From Rhipicephalus microplus (Eukaryota; Arthropoda; Arachnida; Ixodida; Ixodidae), in the NCBI RefSeq assembly GCF_043290135.1, contig NC_134701.1, positions 67,032,002-67,096,001 of the forward strand: a DNA stretch of 64,000 nt, written 5' to 3'. Shown here piece by piece: positions 1-12,849 of this stretch; within the stretch, counting starts at the first letter, position 1; each line of letters starts with the position of its first letter. The notes beneath the pieces are model-generated. The model was not told the DNA's origin. It saw nothing but the letters and a program-made list of their open reading frames with translations, and did not search any database. The translations under genes were made by a program, and so were the position numbers.

Positions 1-3000
1 TGAGACATCGATAAACTAGGCGGTCACGAACCATTCACAGTAGAAGGATAATCCACGGCTCAAGGATAAAAATACCTGGACAGTGCTGGGGAAAGGGGGG
101 AGAGAGTTAAGCAGCTGCTCCTCCCTTCTTCGCTATGCCACTGGTGATGACTCCCAGATGAGCCATCAAGCCGTTAAAAAGTATAAAGCACAGAATTATC
201 CCTTACGCACAACATAAACGAGACTATCGCCTTGGCTACCAATTTTTAATTTAAAGTTTTTTTCGCTTCTGTATTCATATGACAGACTTTGGGTCTCAGG
301 CAGCAGCGTGCTCTCCTGAAAGCCACAAAAATAAGAAATGGTTGTTCTACGATAGTTTTTATCAGTGTACTGCATCAAAGCTACAAGCGTGCTATAAGAC
401 ATACGTACTGAATATGACTAAATAATTTTATTAAGTGCACAAAACACACTTTTTGCATTTTCAGAACTCCCCAGGAAAGCAGGATGTCTCACTTTATATC
501 CATAAAGCTGCATGGCTCACCTGGAAGTCACCACACTGAACCCAGTCCTTGTAGCGCCCCTCCGTTGGCAATGGAATGCAGATAATAACCCTATTCCCAT
601 TTTAATTATTCTGTAGAGAGCACCAAATTCGCTCTCTGTATTCCAGGAGATTCTGCTGAAGATTGCCCTTGCGAGTGTGTCACGTCACTTGAGTTACTTA
701 GGTGAAAAGTTGGGGCAGATATATAATAAAATATAATTTTCGAATTTAAAAATGATACCTTTTAGTGATTCCACCTATAACTAGCTTGTCTATAGAAATT
801 TAAAATGAAATTTTGTGCATATTTATAGTGTGACCACCAAGGCAAGTTTTTGATGCTGAATACAGATGTTTTTCAAAGTCATACTCACATTTTTTTCAGA
901 GTATCTGCTATAACATTAGTGCCTGAATTATTTTTAATTTGTAGCATAGTGACAGGCCACCAGCACACCTTTTATTTGTGTCCTTGGAACTTACCATGTT
1001 CCCGAGAAAACCCAAATGTGGCAACTTCATTCAATATTGCTCGTGTGAAAAGCCCTCAAAGAATTGATATACATAATTAGGTCGTTATTTTAAAGTTAGG
1101 TAGCTTCATTACCTTGCCAGAAACGCCTTTTATTCAATGCATTCCAAAAACTCCTTTTCAAGAAATTGTTTGACACCTTTTACCTCATCTTCAGATAGGT
1201 ACAAACAATATTATGGCAGTAATTATAGAAATTAACACAATTATCTATTTAACCAGTGCTAATAACCAGTTGGGTCGAATGGAACAATTGAACCCCTTCC
1301 AAAAAATAGTCCATAGCCAGTTTAAAATTTAGAAAAAGCGGCCACTGGTAATAACCGCAGAGCGATGCATTTTGCTATATTTAGCTGGCAAAACCGAAAC
1401 CGACGCACCAAATAGTGCATCTACCATTCACTTCAACAATTTTCTCTATGGGGACACTGTTTATCTTGCATTGGGGGAGAAGATTAAGTGAGCATCGATA
1501 AGCGGGCACAAAGCAAAATGTCTAAATTGACTATTGAAAACGGCTGAGAAACAGTGTCGTCATTGAGGGCGTTGTCGAAATGAATGTAAGATGTACTGTC
1601 TGGTGCATCGGTTTTCCGTTCGACAGCGAAACTAGGCCGATTGCATCACTCCTTGGTGATTATCAGTGGCTGCTTTTCCAAAATTTCAAAGTGGCTATAG
1701 ACTTTTCGTAGAAAGGACTCGAATTTGCCCACTTGACTTGACCAGCTACTACCACTGGCAAAAAAAGGTAATAGTCTTAATTGCTATAATTACTGCCGCA
1801 AATAATGTTTGTGTCTATCTGAAGATTCCTTTTGTCACAGAAAAGGCAATGCCGCAACTCGCACGTAAGTACCTCCTTTCTCTAATTTTTAGAGAATATT
1901 GGACAGATTTTTTGAAACACCCTGTATTTCATACACATGCAGACAAGGCGAGGTAAAAACAAACGATGAAGAACGATCAAGAAGAAATAACTAGCTCATA
2001 AAGAGACAGCCCCGTAGTCAGGAATGTTTTTCGGAGGGGGAGGGGGGGGGCACATGTTGATGGCCATGAAAAATGACTTTTTTTCATTACTAATGCTCAC
2101 ATAGGACAACCCACAACATGCGAATTCGGGGGGCACAAACTCCTGACGCACCCCCCTCGTGTAGAGGCCTCCACTGAGCAGACTTGGAATACAGCAGATG
2201 TCACATAAGCAGCAGAAAAGTTGTCATTATTAACAGATGTAAACAGAGGTCTGCACAAGAGAAAGTCTTCAACCCAAGTGAACGAATTCGAGGGAATGTT
2301 TTGCTGTTTTAGTAAAATATGTAGCGACAAACCCTATCTAGAGCTGTAGAAAAATATGAAAACAACTCATCAATGAGAGCGCATGCCAAGTAACAAATGT
2401 ATGCAGTCAAAAAGGCCAGCAAGTCTAGTGTCACATGAAAATACTTACGAAAGTATCACTCATATTTGAAATTGATGTTACGAACTTCCAGCTTGAGGCC
2501 TTGCTTGTAACAGGAAATCTGCTATTCATCACAGATTAAACTTTTTGATTGTTATACAAGTTGGCAATGAGGGGTCTGATCTCACTAGTAGAAACGTGGC
2601 CTAACCATGCACTCTCAAAATCAAGATATAGTTGATGACTTTTTATACGAATTCCTTCATGGCAGCGCCACTCATCCCACTGAAGTAATGTAAGATAACG
2701 AACGTAAATTTGGATGCCCCAGTGGGTGCTAACTTGACTTCTTGTGCTCTAGCTAACTAATTTCGTATGCTGTCAAATACAGTAACAATGTTCCAGCGAT
2801 GTTTACAATACTCTTGCTAGGTTGCCAGCAATAAATGTTTGCACTCACCAGGGCTCGAGGTTGCCAGGGTAAAATTCAACACAGAAATTACAACTGCGGG
2901 TCTTGAAGGTCACCTTTCGAAGGCCATGTTTTGAATGTGCGATGTTGAAAGCAAATTTCAAACTACATAATGACAACAAAGTAAACATAATCTACATGGT

Positions 3001-5409
3001 ACAGGTTTGTTTCCCACTCACTAACGTGGAAGAACATAAACAATGAGCATGAAATCTTGACTGCAGTGCTATAGCGTCATGCAACGAAGATATGGGTGTG
3101 CTAATGAGCTGCTTGATCACCTGTCACTGTTCCATGCTGCTAAACTGAGTGCACAACCATCCAGAATTGGCAGTGGAGGACGCAGTGAAAATGATGGCGC
3201 TTGATAACTTGCTGATGATGCGGTGACACAAATTCCTGCAATATCAGGTCACCAAGGTGCTTGTGGCATGAAAGTCATAGTAGCGCTGGCATGAGAGGCG
3301 ACAGGTGGCCCAAGAACAACAGAAGCAGTACCTGGAAGAAAATAAATAGTGAGCGTGACATTGTAACTGCTGTGTCATAACCCCGTGACATGAATAATGT
3401 GACATGCTCGTCTAACACGATTTCAAACCTTTTTCATCAGTCACATGTGTACATACCTGCACACTACTGTATGTGGGATGTGGGTATGACCCATATGTGA
3501 TTCACTGCCTATGTTAACTCAGGAACGGCAAGAATGCACTTTTGAAATCTCTGAGTAAGCATCACGGAGACAGTATAACAGTACATCTGTTGCCAACAGT
3601 AATAGCAGCTTCACAACGGGTGAAAAATATCAATGAAAAGATACAAAAATTATCAGTTGCGGCTGCGTTTTAACCTTGGAATTCCAGGGGATGTACATAG
3701 CCACACTATTGGTTGTATATGCTCCAGAAATAACTAATCAGGCATTTTATTAAAGCAATGTCGAATGTGTTTGCAATGTTGGCTATCCTTGTTTAAAACA
3801 ATGTAATGAACAATATATATGTACTCATATAAGACTCAACAAGCTACAATGAAGCGCTGTTTTACTTGGCAGAAATTATGATATGCGCTTCATGGCACCG
3901 TGGCATGCACCTGGTTTTGATAAACCTGAAGTCCGTGCTCTTAAAAACACAGATGTGAGTGCAGGCATATTATTGTACCACCAGCTACTCCTGAGGCATC
4001 AGTGCGATTGACATATCTGGTAAGCCCTTGAAATGCCGACAGCTTCCAAGTTTACAAAAAAATATAAATGAAGTTATTAACAATTGACTCAAGGAGTGAA
4101 AAAATGCAGCCAGGACAGCTTGCCATTGAATCTTTCACATGAAATCGATCGCCACTGATCATGAGATACACTGTATTGTATTTGGATTTAGTCTATGAGA
4201 ATGTTTAAAAACCACACTTTTTAAAGTTTTGTATGTATCGTCTGCTGCACTGTGAGTAATAGTTATATTCCAGGTATAACACTAATAGAACTTAAAAAAA
4301 CAGCATGTTCTCAACGAGTGTGTTAATTCATATAATATGTAACAAAATATAAAAGCAAGTGTATATGGTCTTCAAAAACATCTTGACACTAATCACCTGA
4401 GTCAGTTAGTGGCCCTGTAATATTTCAGTTTTCTCTGAAAGAAATAAGAGCTTTCCTATTTGGTACATTAAAGTTGGCACTATTGCAACCCATCATGTAA
4501 ACCATTTTACTATTTATACGCTAGTAATGACCAAAGCACATAGACTTGAGAGTGTGCAAAAAAACATACCTTTTGTGAATGTAAAAGCTTCTGCTGAAAT
4601 AAATTGTAAGGTTTGTTACCAATTGAAAAAAAAGAACAATTAATTCTATTTCAGTCTCAATATTAAGGTATCAACTCATTTTCCGAGTGAAAAAATGATT
4701 TAATTCTATTTCATTAACAACATTATAAGGTGTCAGCTCTCTTCATTTTAAGGTGGAAGTGGCATCAAAGATATTAAGTAGCTCTCACCCTGCAAACTTC
4801 AAGCAGAACTGAAGAGAAAGAACACAACTTTTAATGAAGCTTTACCTTAAAAGAATCAACTACCTTCATGATAAGTGCCCCGATATGGTTTAAATGTTCT
4901 TTTCACTTTTCCAATCTTTGACCAGCAGTCTTAAACTGGAGATAACACCAGCCATATAATCTGCAGAGGCTTTAATAATCGCCAGTAGATTGCAGTGTCT
5001 TCGCATTCCTTTTTTTTTCATCTGTTCGTCTAAACTTTGCTGCAAATACTCAACGGCAGGTAGCACCGCATTGTCACTTTATTAGCAGGCATTACACGTT
5101 AATACAGCTGCATTGGTTCATGACACAAACATTCTTTTTTTCTTATTTCTATAGATCCTTTTCTTAATTGTGGTGTTCTTGCCACTTACAAATCTTATCG
5201 CACATGTAATAAGTTATTGCATGCATCGGTGTCACTTACCAGTGTTGCATAAGCACACTATCCGAACTGTCAGAAGATAGCTGCATGTGGTTAAATGCAC
5301 CCTAGTATGGTTTGGATCTTTCGTTTACTCATGCAGGCTAGTACTACATAGCAAACTTTTAAACTAAGCACGAACGAAATTGATATGTTATCTAAATGTT
5401 TCTCGTGCC
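1..5409. other. AT-rich DNA, no gene recognised
   Basis: No reading frame here exceeds 100 codons, and none has a recognisable domain or convincing paired splice sites. The sequence is AT-rich with scattered homopolymers. A G-rich tract near 2033-2050 is followed by a C-rich stretch near 2150; such tracts occur in dispersed tick repeats, but I cannot define an element. It could be intergenic, intronic or very old repeat DNA. Confidence 0.5.
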
Positions 5410-5424
5410 TGTGCAGCTAGTACT
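5410..5424. repeat. Left target-site duplication of SINE
   Basis: The 15-mer TGTGCAGCTAGTACT occurs here and again at 5664-5678, immediately flanking a tRNA-derived SINE. It is a perfect direct repeat of the length made by LINE-machinery insertion. Confidence 0.85.
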
Positions 5425-5663
5425 GCCCCGCCGCGGTGGTCTAGTGGCTAAGGTACTCGGCTGCTGACCCGCAGGGCGCGGGTTCGAATCCCGGCTGCGG
5501 CGGCTGCATTTCCGATGGAGGCGGAAATGTTGTAGGCCCGTGTGCTCAGATTTGGGTGCACGTTAAAGAACCCCAGGTGGTCTAAATTTCCGGAGCCCTC
5601 CACTACGGCGTCTCTCATAATCATATAGTGGTTTTGGGACGTTAAACCCCACATATCAATCAA
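5425..5663 (+). mobile_element. Complete tRNA-derived SINE (tick Ruka type)
   Basis: A ~239-bp non-autonomous retrotransposon. The 5' end is a tRNA-like head with an A box at 5437-5447 (TGGTCTAGTGG) and a B box at 5481-5491 (GGTTCGAATCC). A tRNA-unrelated body follows, ending in short TCAA repeats. A perfect 15-bp duplication flanks it (5410-5424 and 5664-5678). RNA polymerase III would transcribe it from the internal boxes, and a LINE would supply reverse transcriptase in trans. Perfect flanks and intact boxes suggest a fairly recent insertion. Ruka-type SINEs are known from ixodid ticks; the family name is from memory of the head and body sequence, not a database search. Related pieces lie at 6140-6317 and 50829-50957. 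Confidence 0.85.
5437..5491 (+). promoter_or_regulatory. RNA polymerase III A and B boxes of SINE
   Basis: TGGTCTAGTGG at 5437-5447 matches the A-box consensus TRGYNNARNNG at every position. GGTTCGAATCC at 5481-5491 matches the B-box consensus GGTTCRANNCC. Their spacing is that of a tRNA gene, but the sequence does not go on to a tRNA acceptor 3' end, so this is a SINE head and not a tRNA gene. Confidence 0.8.
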
Positions 5664-5678
5664 TGTGCAGCTAGTACT
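5664..5678. repeat. Right target-site duplication of SINE
   Basis: Exact copy of the 15-mer at 5410-5424, directly after the SINE tail. Confidence 0.85.
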
Positions 5679-6139
5679 CACCACAAAGACGCATTGCTTC
5701 AAGGTATGAAAACGTGCAAGCTCAGAGTCGAGCAACCACATCAAAAAGTTTTCATCTCTTCAAATAAAAAGCAATTTCACGACTTTCCCTGACAGTAAGC
5801 AATGAAGGTTACAAATAAATGTGTTATTCACCACATTTTTTGCTAGGACTACCTCAAAGCTAAACTTACAACCAAACATTCACAAAAACCAATATCTTTG
5901 CAACTTATTCACCAGCTATAAAATTATTTGGCACTGTACACAAATCAAATTATTTTAGCCCGCAGAAAGAAAACTCTGATAATCAGCTAATACGAACTAT
6001 CATATTTCACTAAATGTTATCTCTCTATAAAAAAATCCTCAATATGAACCATATTCTTAATATACTGAAAATACTACCATTGTTCTACACAGAAAATTTG
6101 TTTCTAACTGCATTGAGGATTAACCGATGTTTAAATAAA

Positions 6140-6317
6140 ATTTCTGGGGTTCGACGTCCCAGAACCACAATATCATTATGAAGAATACCGTGGTGGAGGC
6201 CTCCGGAAATTTTCACCGTTAGGTCATATTTATCGTGCACTGACATTGCACAATACACGGGCCTTTACCATTTTACTTCCATCAAAACGCGACTATATAC
6301 CTCGGCCAGCATCGAAC
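6140..6317 (-). mobile_element. Degenerate SINE copy of the same family
   Basis: Read on the minus strand, this matches the body of the SINE at 5425-5663 in order: the segment before ACGGGCC, the GTGCACGxTAAA-like stretch, the CTCCGGAAATTT-like stretch and the TGGTTCTGGGACGT end. Many substitutions and small indels are present. The tRNA-like head (toward 6317) is decayed. I saw no clear target-site duplication. 5679-6139 and 6318-7060 hold nothing else I recognise. Confidence 0.6.
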
Positions 6318-7061
6318 GCACAGTCAGCAGCGGACCACCATAACCACAATGCCAACGCGGCAGATGAAGCAAACTCTTTTTATTATTGTTTTTTCAGAAC
6401 GCGTATTACGAGTAATGATTTCTTGCTTTCTGGAAGAATTCACATGCCGCTTTACATTTCTTGAGCTGAAGTTCTCTCTGATTGTTCGCACCTCGGTGCT
6501 TTCTGCCTTCAGCCACCTTTTCTTAGACAACAACGAGAAGATGAACTTCGGCCGGACGGAGAGAACACGCGCGTAGGCTGCAGCGCGCCAAGATTTCACG
6601 GTAGATATCGCGTCGTCTTTCGGCACGCGGCGTACCAGCAGCGTAAACAAAATGCCGCCAGCATACAGGGAGGCGCACACATCAAGCGGCTCCACTATGG
6701 CGTTGACAAGCCCGAACACTGTTGGCATAGGGTAATGTAAGTGCTGTGGACAAGTAATAAGAGCGCAATGAAAATGTCACGCTTAAAATGTAAAGAAGAC
6801 TAATACAGTCAACCGGCGATTACCGTAAATGCTGTATTTTCTGCTCTCAGTACGTACTCCGTCTCAGAAAAAGCATGCATGAAGCAAGTTGCGCGAAACC
6901 GACATCGACAAAGGAGCACTACGTTTATGACCTCAACTTAACTCGAAGCGGCCTAATCTAAGATATTGCAAAGGTACTACACGACACAGATCATTAGTGG
7001 CACGAGCTGTAACCCAAACGGCGAGTAAATGAGAAGTTATGCACTCACCTCCAAGATGCGG

Positions 7062-8638
7062 ACCAGATAAAAAAAAAATTGGCAGATCCCACGTGCAGTG
7101 GGAATCAATGATATGCGAAGCACGAATGAGAAATGTTGACATGTCACTTTAAAATCAGCCCAACCTTATGAACTTGAGGTCCATGATGCCGAGCATGAAT
7201 TCCGTGTCATGATTATCATGTTTGCATGTGTAGTTTACCTTAGTCACCTATTCACGTCACGTGATACCAAGTTTGGCATATGTGGAGCTAGCGAAACGAC
7301 CACGACCACGTTGTCATGTTCTTTCATAACATGCGTGTCAGGATTATCATGTTTGCACCAGTCATATACTTTTGTCATCCATTGACATCATTTAACACAA
7401 AATTTGGTATATGTGGAGCTAGAAAAACGGCCGCGAGCGCATCATGAAGGGCCCCATATACTCCAATGTAGCGTTGACACGCGCGCACGCTGGGCACAGC
7501 GATGCTACGTTACCAAAACGCGAGCACTCTGACGTAAGTCTGACGCCAGGCGATACCAGCGTCCATCGGCGCAGCCCGACGGAAACCAGCACGAAATGCG
7601 ACATGCTGCATTTCGCACCGATGCATTACGAAGACAACACTGCGTCTCCCTCTTTTCGTGATGGAGGGACGCTGTACGTGCTGAACCATGCATGCGTCAA
7701 AGCAACGCTGCGAGTTGCGCGCCTGCGAGTATGAGGCGGGACCGGCGCCTGGCGTGGCAATGACGAAATGAAAGCCGGCGTGAACGCACACCACGTCACG
7801 TCGAAATGTATATGTAGTCATGTTCCCACATGACATGCATCTTATGATCATCATTTTTACACCAGTCACATACCTTCGTCATCCATTGGCGTCACGTAAT
7901 ACTAAATTTTGCATATGTGAAGCTAGCGAAAGGGCCGCGAGCGCATCATCAGTGTGGCATGTAGGCATGTCGTTATATGACACGCATGTCGTGATTATTA
8001 TGTTTGGATGTGTCATTTACCTAGATCGTCCATTCGCGTGGCGTAATACCGAGTATGGTACATGCGAAGCAGTGAAACGGCCACCAGCGCATCATGAGCG
8101 TGGCATGTAGTGATGTTGTTTTATACTACGCATATCATGATTATCATGTTCACACCAGTCACATACCTTCGTTATCCATTCACGTACTATAATACCGAAT
8201 TTGGTATATGTACAGACGCTAGCGAAACGGCCGCGAGCACATCGTGAGCGTGGCATGGAGTCATGTTGTTACATGACACGCATGTCATGCTTTTCATGTT
8301 AGGGTCTGTCGCTTGTGTTCGCCATGAAATCTTGCCATATCGTACCAGTTTTGCAACATGCCATTTGAACGAAACCACCGCAAGAACTGCAGGACCATGA
8401 AATGTAAATCATGACATGCATGACATACATCTCGTAATTTTTAGTTTCAGTTTCAGTTTATTTAGCAATCTTTTTCAGCAATCATGTTAAAATACAGTGA
8501 TTCAATGTTTTCATACAATGTGTTATGTATGTCATTCGTGTTATGACTAGTCAAATATCTTCTTCATACAGTGATGTTACGCCATACTGAATTTGGTATC
8601 AATACCATTATCGAAACGGCCAGGAGAGCTAAAAGTCG
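7062..8638 (+). repeat. Tandem array of ~130-150 bp units, two alternating types
   Basis: Units recur at about 7205, 7335, 7841, 7985, 8131, 8281 and, degenerate, 8520. Each has a GTCATGATTATCATGTTT-like core, then a CCATTCACGTCACGTAATACC-like block, then a TTTGGTATATGTGGAGCTAGCGAAACGGCC-like block. Two types follow the core: GCATGTGT-type (7205, 7985) and ACCAGTCAC-type (7335, 7841, 8131), so the array looks partly dimeric. A non-repeat leader (7062-7160) with ATTGGCAGATCCCAC also occurs, inverted, at 18440-18545. The larger unit is therefore a dispersed element with internal subrepeats, not a simple satellite. A GC-rich insert interrupts it at 7444-7800, and a (GATA)n tract bounds the right side. 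No protein coding is evident. Confidence 0.75.
7444..7800. other. GC-rich, CpG-dense insert in the tandem array
   Basis: About 357 bp of CpG-rich sequence replaces the expected repeat between the units at 7335 and 7841. Overlapping short frames are open on both strands, as expected for GC-rich DNA, and I do not call a gene. It may be a separate mobile element; I saw no clear duplication at the edges. Confidence 0.45.
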
Positions 8639-8757
<119 letters not shown>

Positions 8758-8849
8758 GCTCAAAGTCGTTGAAGTTCGCTAAGAAATGCTTCGCATTTAA
8801 AAGCAACGTCAGCCGGGTCACGAGTTTACAAAGACGAGCGGATAGACCC

Positions 8850-9380
8850 ACTCACAATGCACTTCGCCAGGCGCTCTTACAAGGTTCTCGGAAGTTGCGC
8901 GCTCATTGGTTCGTGCGTGATGTCGTCAGCAAACATGGCTGTGCCCATGACGATGCTGCAGGCAGCTGCCAGGCAAGACTTCGCGCGCGCTGTGTTGGCT
9001 GAGGCGATCTTGATCGAAAAAAAAAAAAAACGCCTTTCGAACATTCGGAGGGACGCGTGGAAACTTCAAGTGTGCTGAGAAACGCTGTGAGCGTGCCTCT
9101 ACCGAAGATGCGCTTCACTGCCGCCGGCAGTGTTGGTCCGCTTTCAACGACTGCAGGAGACGGCAAGAAGTGGACCGTCATATCCAGTAAAGATTAAGAA
9201 GACGTCGAGATGCTGGTCTTGGTACGTTCTTTTTTGCAGTTCCGAACAGAGCCATAAAATGCTTGTTTACGCGACCGTCGGTGCGCTCAAGTTCGCGAAC
9301 GATGCTCGGGCAGGCACAGCTTCGGTTACTACGCTACCCAGCGCGAGCGTGACTATTGCTGCTGTTGCACAGTGAATTCA
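8850..9380 (+). other. CpG-rich segment with a short ORF
   Basis: CpG-rich compared with its surroundings. A 73-codon frame at 8857-9078 contains an A14 tract encoding a Lys run. I do not recognise the peptide. The 38-bp stretch 8925-8962 is repeated, inverted, at 17798-17835 with 36 of 38 bases identical, so part of this segment is a dispersed repeat. It could be a promoter with first exon or a transposon fragment. Confidence 0.3.
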
Positions 9381-12300
9381 GTGCGCATAGACTTCAGTAG
9401 AATAAACTAAACCACAACAAAAAGAAAATTAAACTGCAACCCACAGCTTTGAGTGTTTGTCGAAAGCTATCAAATACTAAAAAAAGCACGCACGCGTTAC
9501 TTCAGGCTTCACCGCAGAGCTGCTATGTATTTTGGAGAAGGCATGTGGGAATCTTTACGATCGCGTGCCCAGAGTAAGTATCACGTTGCAAATCACTGCA
9601 GTTAGTGTAGGAAAGAGTGCATTATGTACATCAAAACTGCAATCCGGAATCGTTAGCGTTTTGAGCTTGCATTCTTTACACGTAAATTAATTGACAAATG
9701 TTCTGTGAATAAAGAGAATAACCAGCTGCAGCTAAGTTGCGCGTAGTGTTAAAAAATGCACCCTCCTTGGCATTCCCTTTTACAGAGAATGCATGCTCGC
9801 ATAAGGCAAATGAATTATGATTGTGTGCCGAGTGCACGTGACAGGGAGTGCTACACTAGCTGTAGGGCTGTGAATGATCAGTTTATGAACAGTTTATAAT
9901 CTGTTTGCAGCACCTTGCTGAGAAATTAATGGGCCCTTTGGAACACAGCTAGTTTTGGCTCTATGAAAAAAAGAAGAAAACATCATTACACCTCAGCTTG
10001 ACAGGTAATGTTTGATTTGTTCAGATTATGCTAATATTACTACCATACTTATACTCGAAGGTGTAACTAACAAAATGGCACAATGCTATGCTATTGACAC
10101 ATATTTGTTATGCATTGTTTGCAAAACACATACTGAAATTTTGGTGAGCTTGCAAAATTTAGTTCACATTTTTCTTTCAATGCACACTAACCTTGGCCTA
10201 TCGTACAAGTTGCTAACAGGTGGTATGTAAAAAGACTGCACACAATACAGACACATTCTCTCCTTGTCATCATTTCTAACTTCTTTATTTAATACCTCAG
10301 TCCGCCTAGTTGCCTATGCATGAAATCATTTGTCTTTTGCAACTGCTTAAGATTGCTTCACTTCCACAGCACTTGTTTTCTAACCTCCCCGGATGATAAA
10401 GGGGTACTAACTCCAATTTTGTTTATTTTCTTGCGGGAAATGAAAGGCCCAACCTTTAAGGATCTAGAAATTGTACTGCAAAGTGCGAGTGCACTCCGCA
10501 AAAGTAATAACAGTATCATTTTAAAAGCTAGTTGCCATATCTACAGTGCCCTGACATCGTAACACAATATGAGCTCCTGGTCATGTGCTTGTGCGAGAAA
10601 TCGTGAAACTTGCTCGGCTGCTACGCACTGTGGCTCCATTGCCAACGCACAAGCAGTCATTTTGATAGATTTTGTGACGCTGAGTGGCCGTTTTGGTACC
10701 AGATGTCATCAGAACTAGCCAGATTGCAGCATAAAGTCCCTAAAATTGCCTGATGTGCCACGGGAAACCTGGCTTTAATATGAGAAATAATATATCTTAT
10801 CACGATAATATTTGCTTCTCACTTGCTCGGACTGATCTTTGTATCCATAAAATTCACATGGCAGGGTAAACTCATCTCTGAAAAGTGGTGTCGTACTCCT
10901 TTAAAATGATGGCTATGGAGGCCAATTCGAAGGAGCTATTGAGGCCAACGTATCGGGCAATCTTTAAAAGTCTCTACTGGCTTGCCATTTTGACAATAGA
11001 GAATGACCCTCTGTGACTTGCTGCTGAGTTTAGCAATTCTTTCATAGCTAGCACCTAGTCCCGAACCTCAATTCTTGGTACAGCTATATTCTGTTTTCTG
11101 TCGAAGTTCCTTTTCACTCTCCTTACTCTCCTTCTGTACTTAGCTTCTCCCTCTTTAGTTCTCTCTTCTGTCAGGCTGATTATCATTTCAGCTCACAGCC
11201 ATGTTGGCTGGCAAATATGTTGCTTTGCAGGAGCAGTCAAAAGTCCGTTCAAGAATGTTTATTTTTGTTCTTGTTTTTTTCCACTCCTGCAATAGCTTCA
11301 TTGAGGCTGCAGTATGTAAAAATGCCTTAGAACTGTGCACCGAAGAGGTGCTTTTTAGGGCTGTGCACGATGAGCTACGTCATTTAAAGGCAGCTCTTCC
11401 ATCCTTCTAGGAAGTCTGGACACATGCTGAAGTATTAAAATATGTCCTAATTAGCTGGCTTCACTAGCCCTTTAACTGCTGAATGACATGTAGCATTGAA
11501 CATGAGCGCAATTCGCTGTTGGTTTACCCGTTTATTGGGTTGATGACTCTGTGAATCTGGTTTACTGTCTCACTAATACTGACTTTTTGTGGGACATTTT
11601 TTTAGTTTAGAAAGGAAATCAGACTGTTGGTATGGCCTTTTCTGCATTTGCTGCCACCAACCATTTACAAGCCATAACCTTTCGAATTTTTTTACAAAAT
11701 CTCCTAAGTCCATGTGAGTGACCTCCAACGGTGCTGAAAAGTGTTGCGATTGTACCATATGTTGAGTTATCTGCCTAAACTTTACTTTATTAATCTGGCA
11801 CTCATGATACGATTATCTTGTTGTTTCTTCTTTTATGCCAAATCTTGTGAACGGCTTGGTTAGCTTCGTGTATGTCCACTGGATGCCGTCATGACCACCC
11901 AAATGACAGTAGTTATGACAGAGATTGAATATTTTTTAATTAGTATGGATGGCACTGTGATCAATCCTGCTTGTGTCAGTTTTAGAGCTTCAGTTTCTTC
12001 TCAAAGCTTGACAGCATTTACTGTTTTACACATCAGCTAGTGGGATTCCCAATACAGATACTACCCCACCGTCTTTCGTGGAAGCTTCTGTGTGCCTTTA
12101 AAATGGCTGGTGCTTCATTTTTGTTGTCGTACAATTCACTCTAACTTTGTTAAACGTGCAGCTGCGGCAACCAACTACACAAAGTTAGAAACTACTTGGC
12201 AGTCTTCCATCTCGCTATTAGAGTATCGCTTCTATTCACTATTGTGATTCATGTGTATTCAACTTGAACGGTAAAGCAGTCTATTAGACAAAATACGGGA

Positions 12301-12562
12301 TTATGCCACATAATTTTTTAACAATGCAAACCTCTCTTTGCTTCCATTCCTTGCGTTCAGTCTGATTTAGCCACTTGTGCAGCTGTCGGTTTCGTACTCG
12401 ATGCTATGCCATCTCTGTGACTTGCTCTGTGATCTTAACACACCTAAATGTGCAGACTTCTTCGCGTGCAACTGTCCTAAAAAAGAACTATAAATGTCGC
12501 TAAACAGCAGGTTACTGAACTCAAAATTTTGAATCATTTTGTTTTATCCTCTCTACTTCTAG
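9381..12562. other. No gene recognised
   Basis: AT-rich DNA with only short frames. A pyrimidine-rich stretch lies at about 11100-11170. If the exon at 12563 is real, this stretch may be intron or upstream flank. Confidence 0.4.
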
Positions 12563-12845
12563 GCTGGCCCCTGAAGCAATGTGGATCAGTGACCGGAGCT
12601 GGGATGCTGCCGCGTACTGCTGCTCGGCTCATTGTGGACAAGTACTGCAATAAGGACAGCATCCGCCGTTGTGGACTTTTTCTGAAGGCGTTTAGTACAC
12701 ATAATTTCTCATTCTGCTTGACAAGAAACTGTTGTTTAACATAAGCTTTGCTAACATTTGAAAATGTAAAATGAATCCATGAATTGCCAGAGCAAACCTG
12801 CTCCCATTGAGACTTCATATTTACTTTGAATAAAAAAAATCGCAA
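12563..12845 (+). other. Candidate 3'-terminal exon (unrecognised gene)
   Basis: A long pyrimidine tract ends in TACTTCTAG at 12562, an excellent splice acceptor. The sequence then stays open to a stop at 12742-12744 in the frame reading LGWPLKQCGSVTGAG. A canonical AATAAA lies at 12829-12834 and an A-rich run follows. The encoded ~60 residues are not recognised; the exon could equally belong to a non-coding RNA. No upstream exon could be tied to it. Confidence 0.3.
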
Positions 12846-12849
12846 ATAC

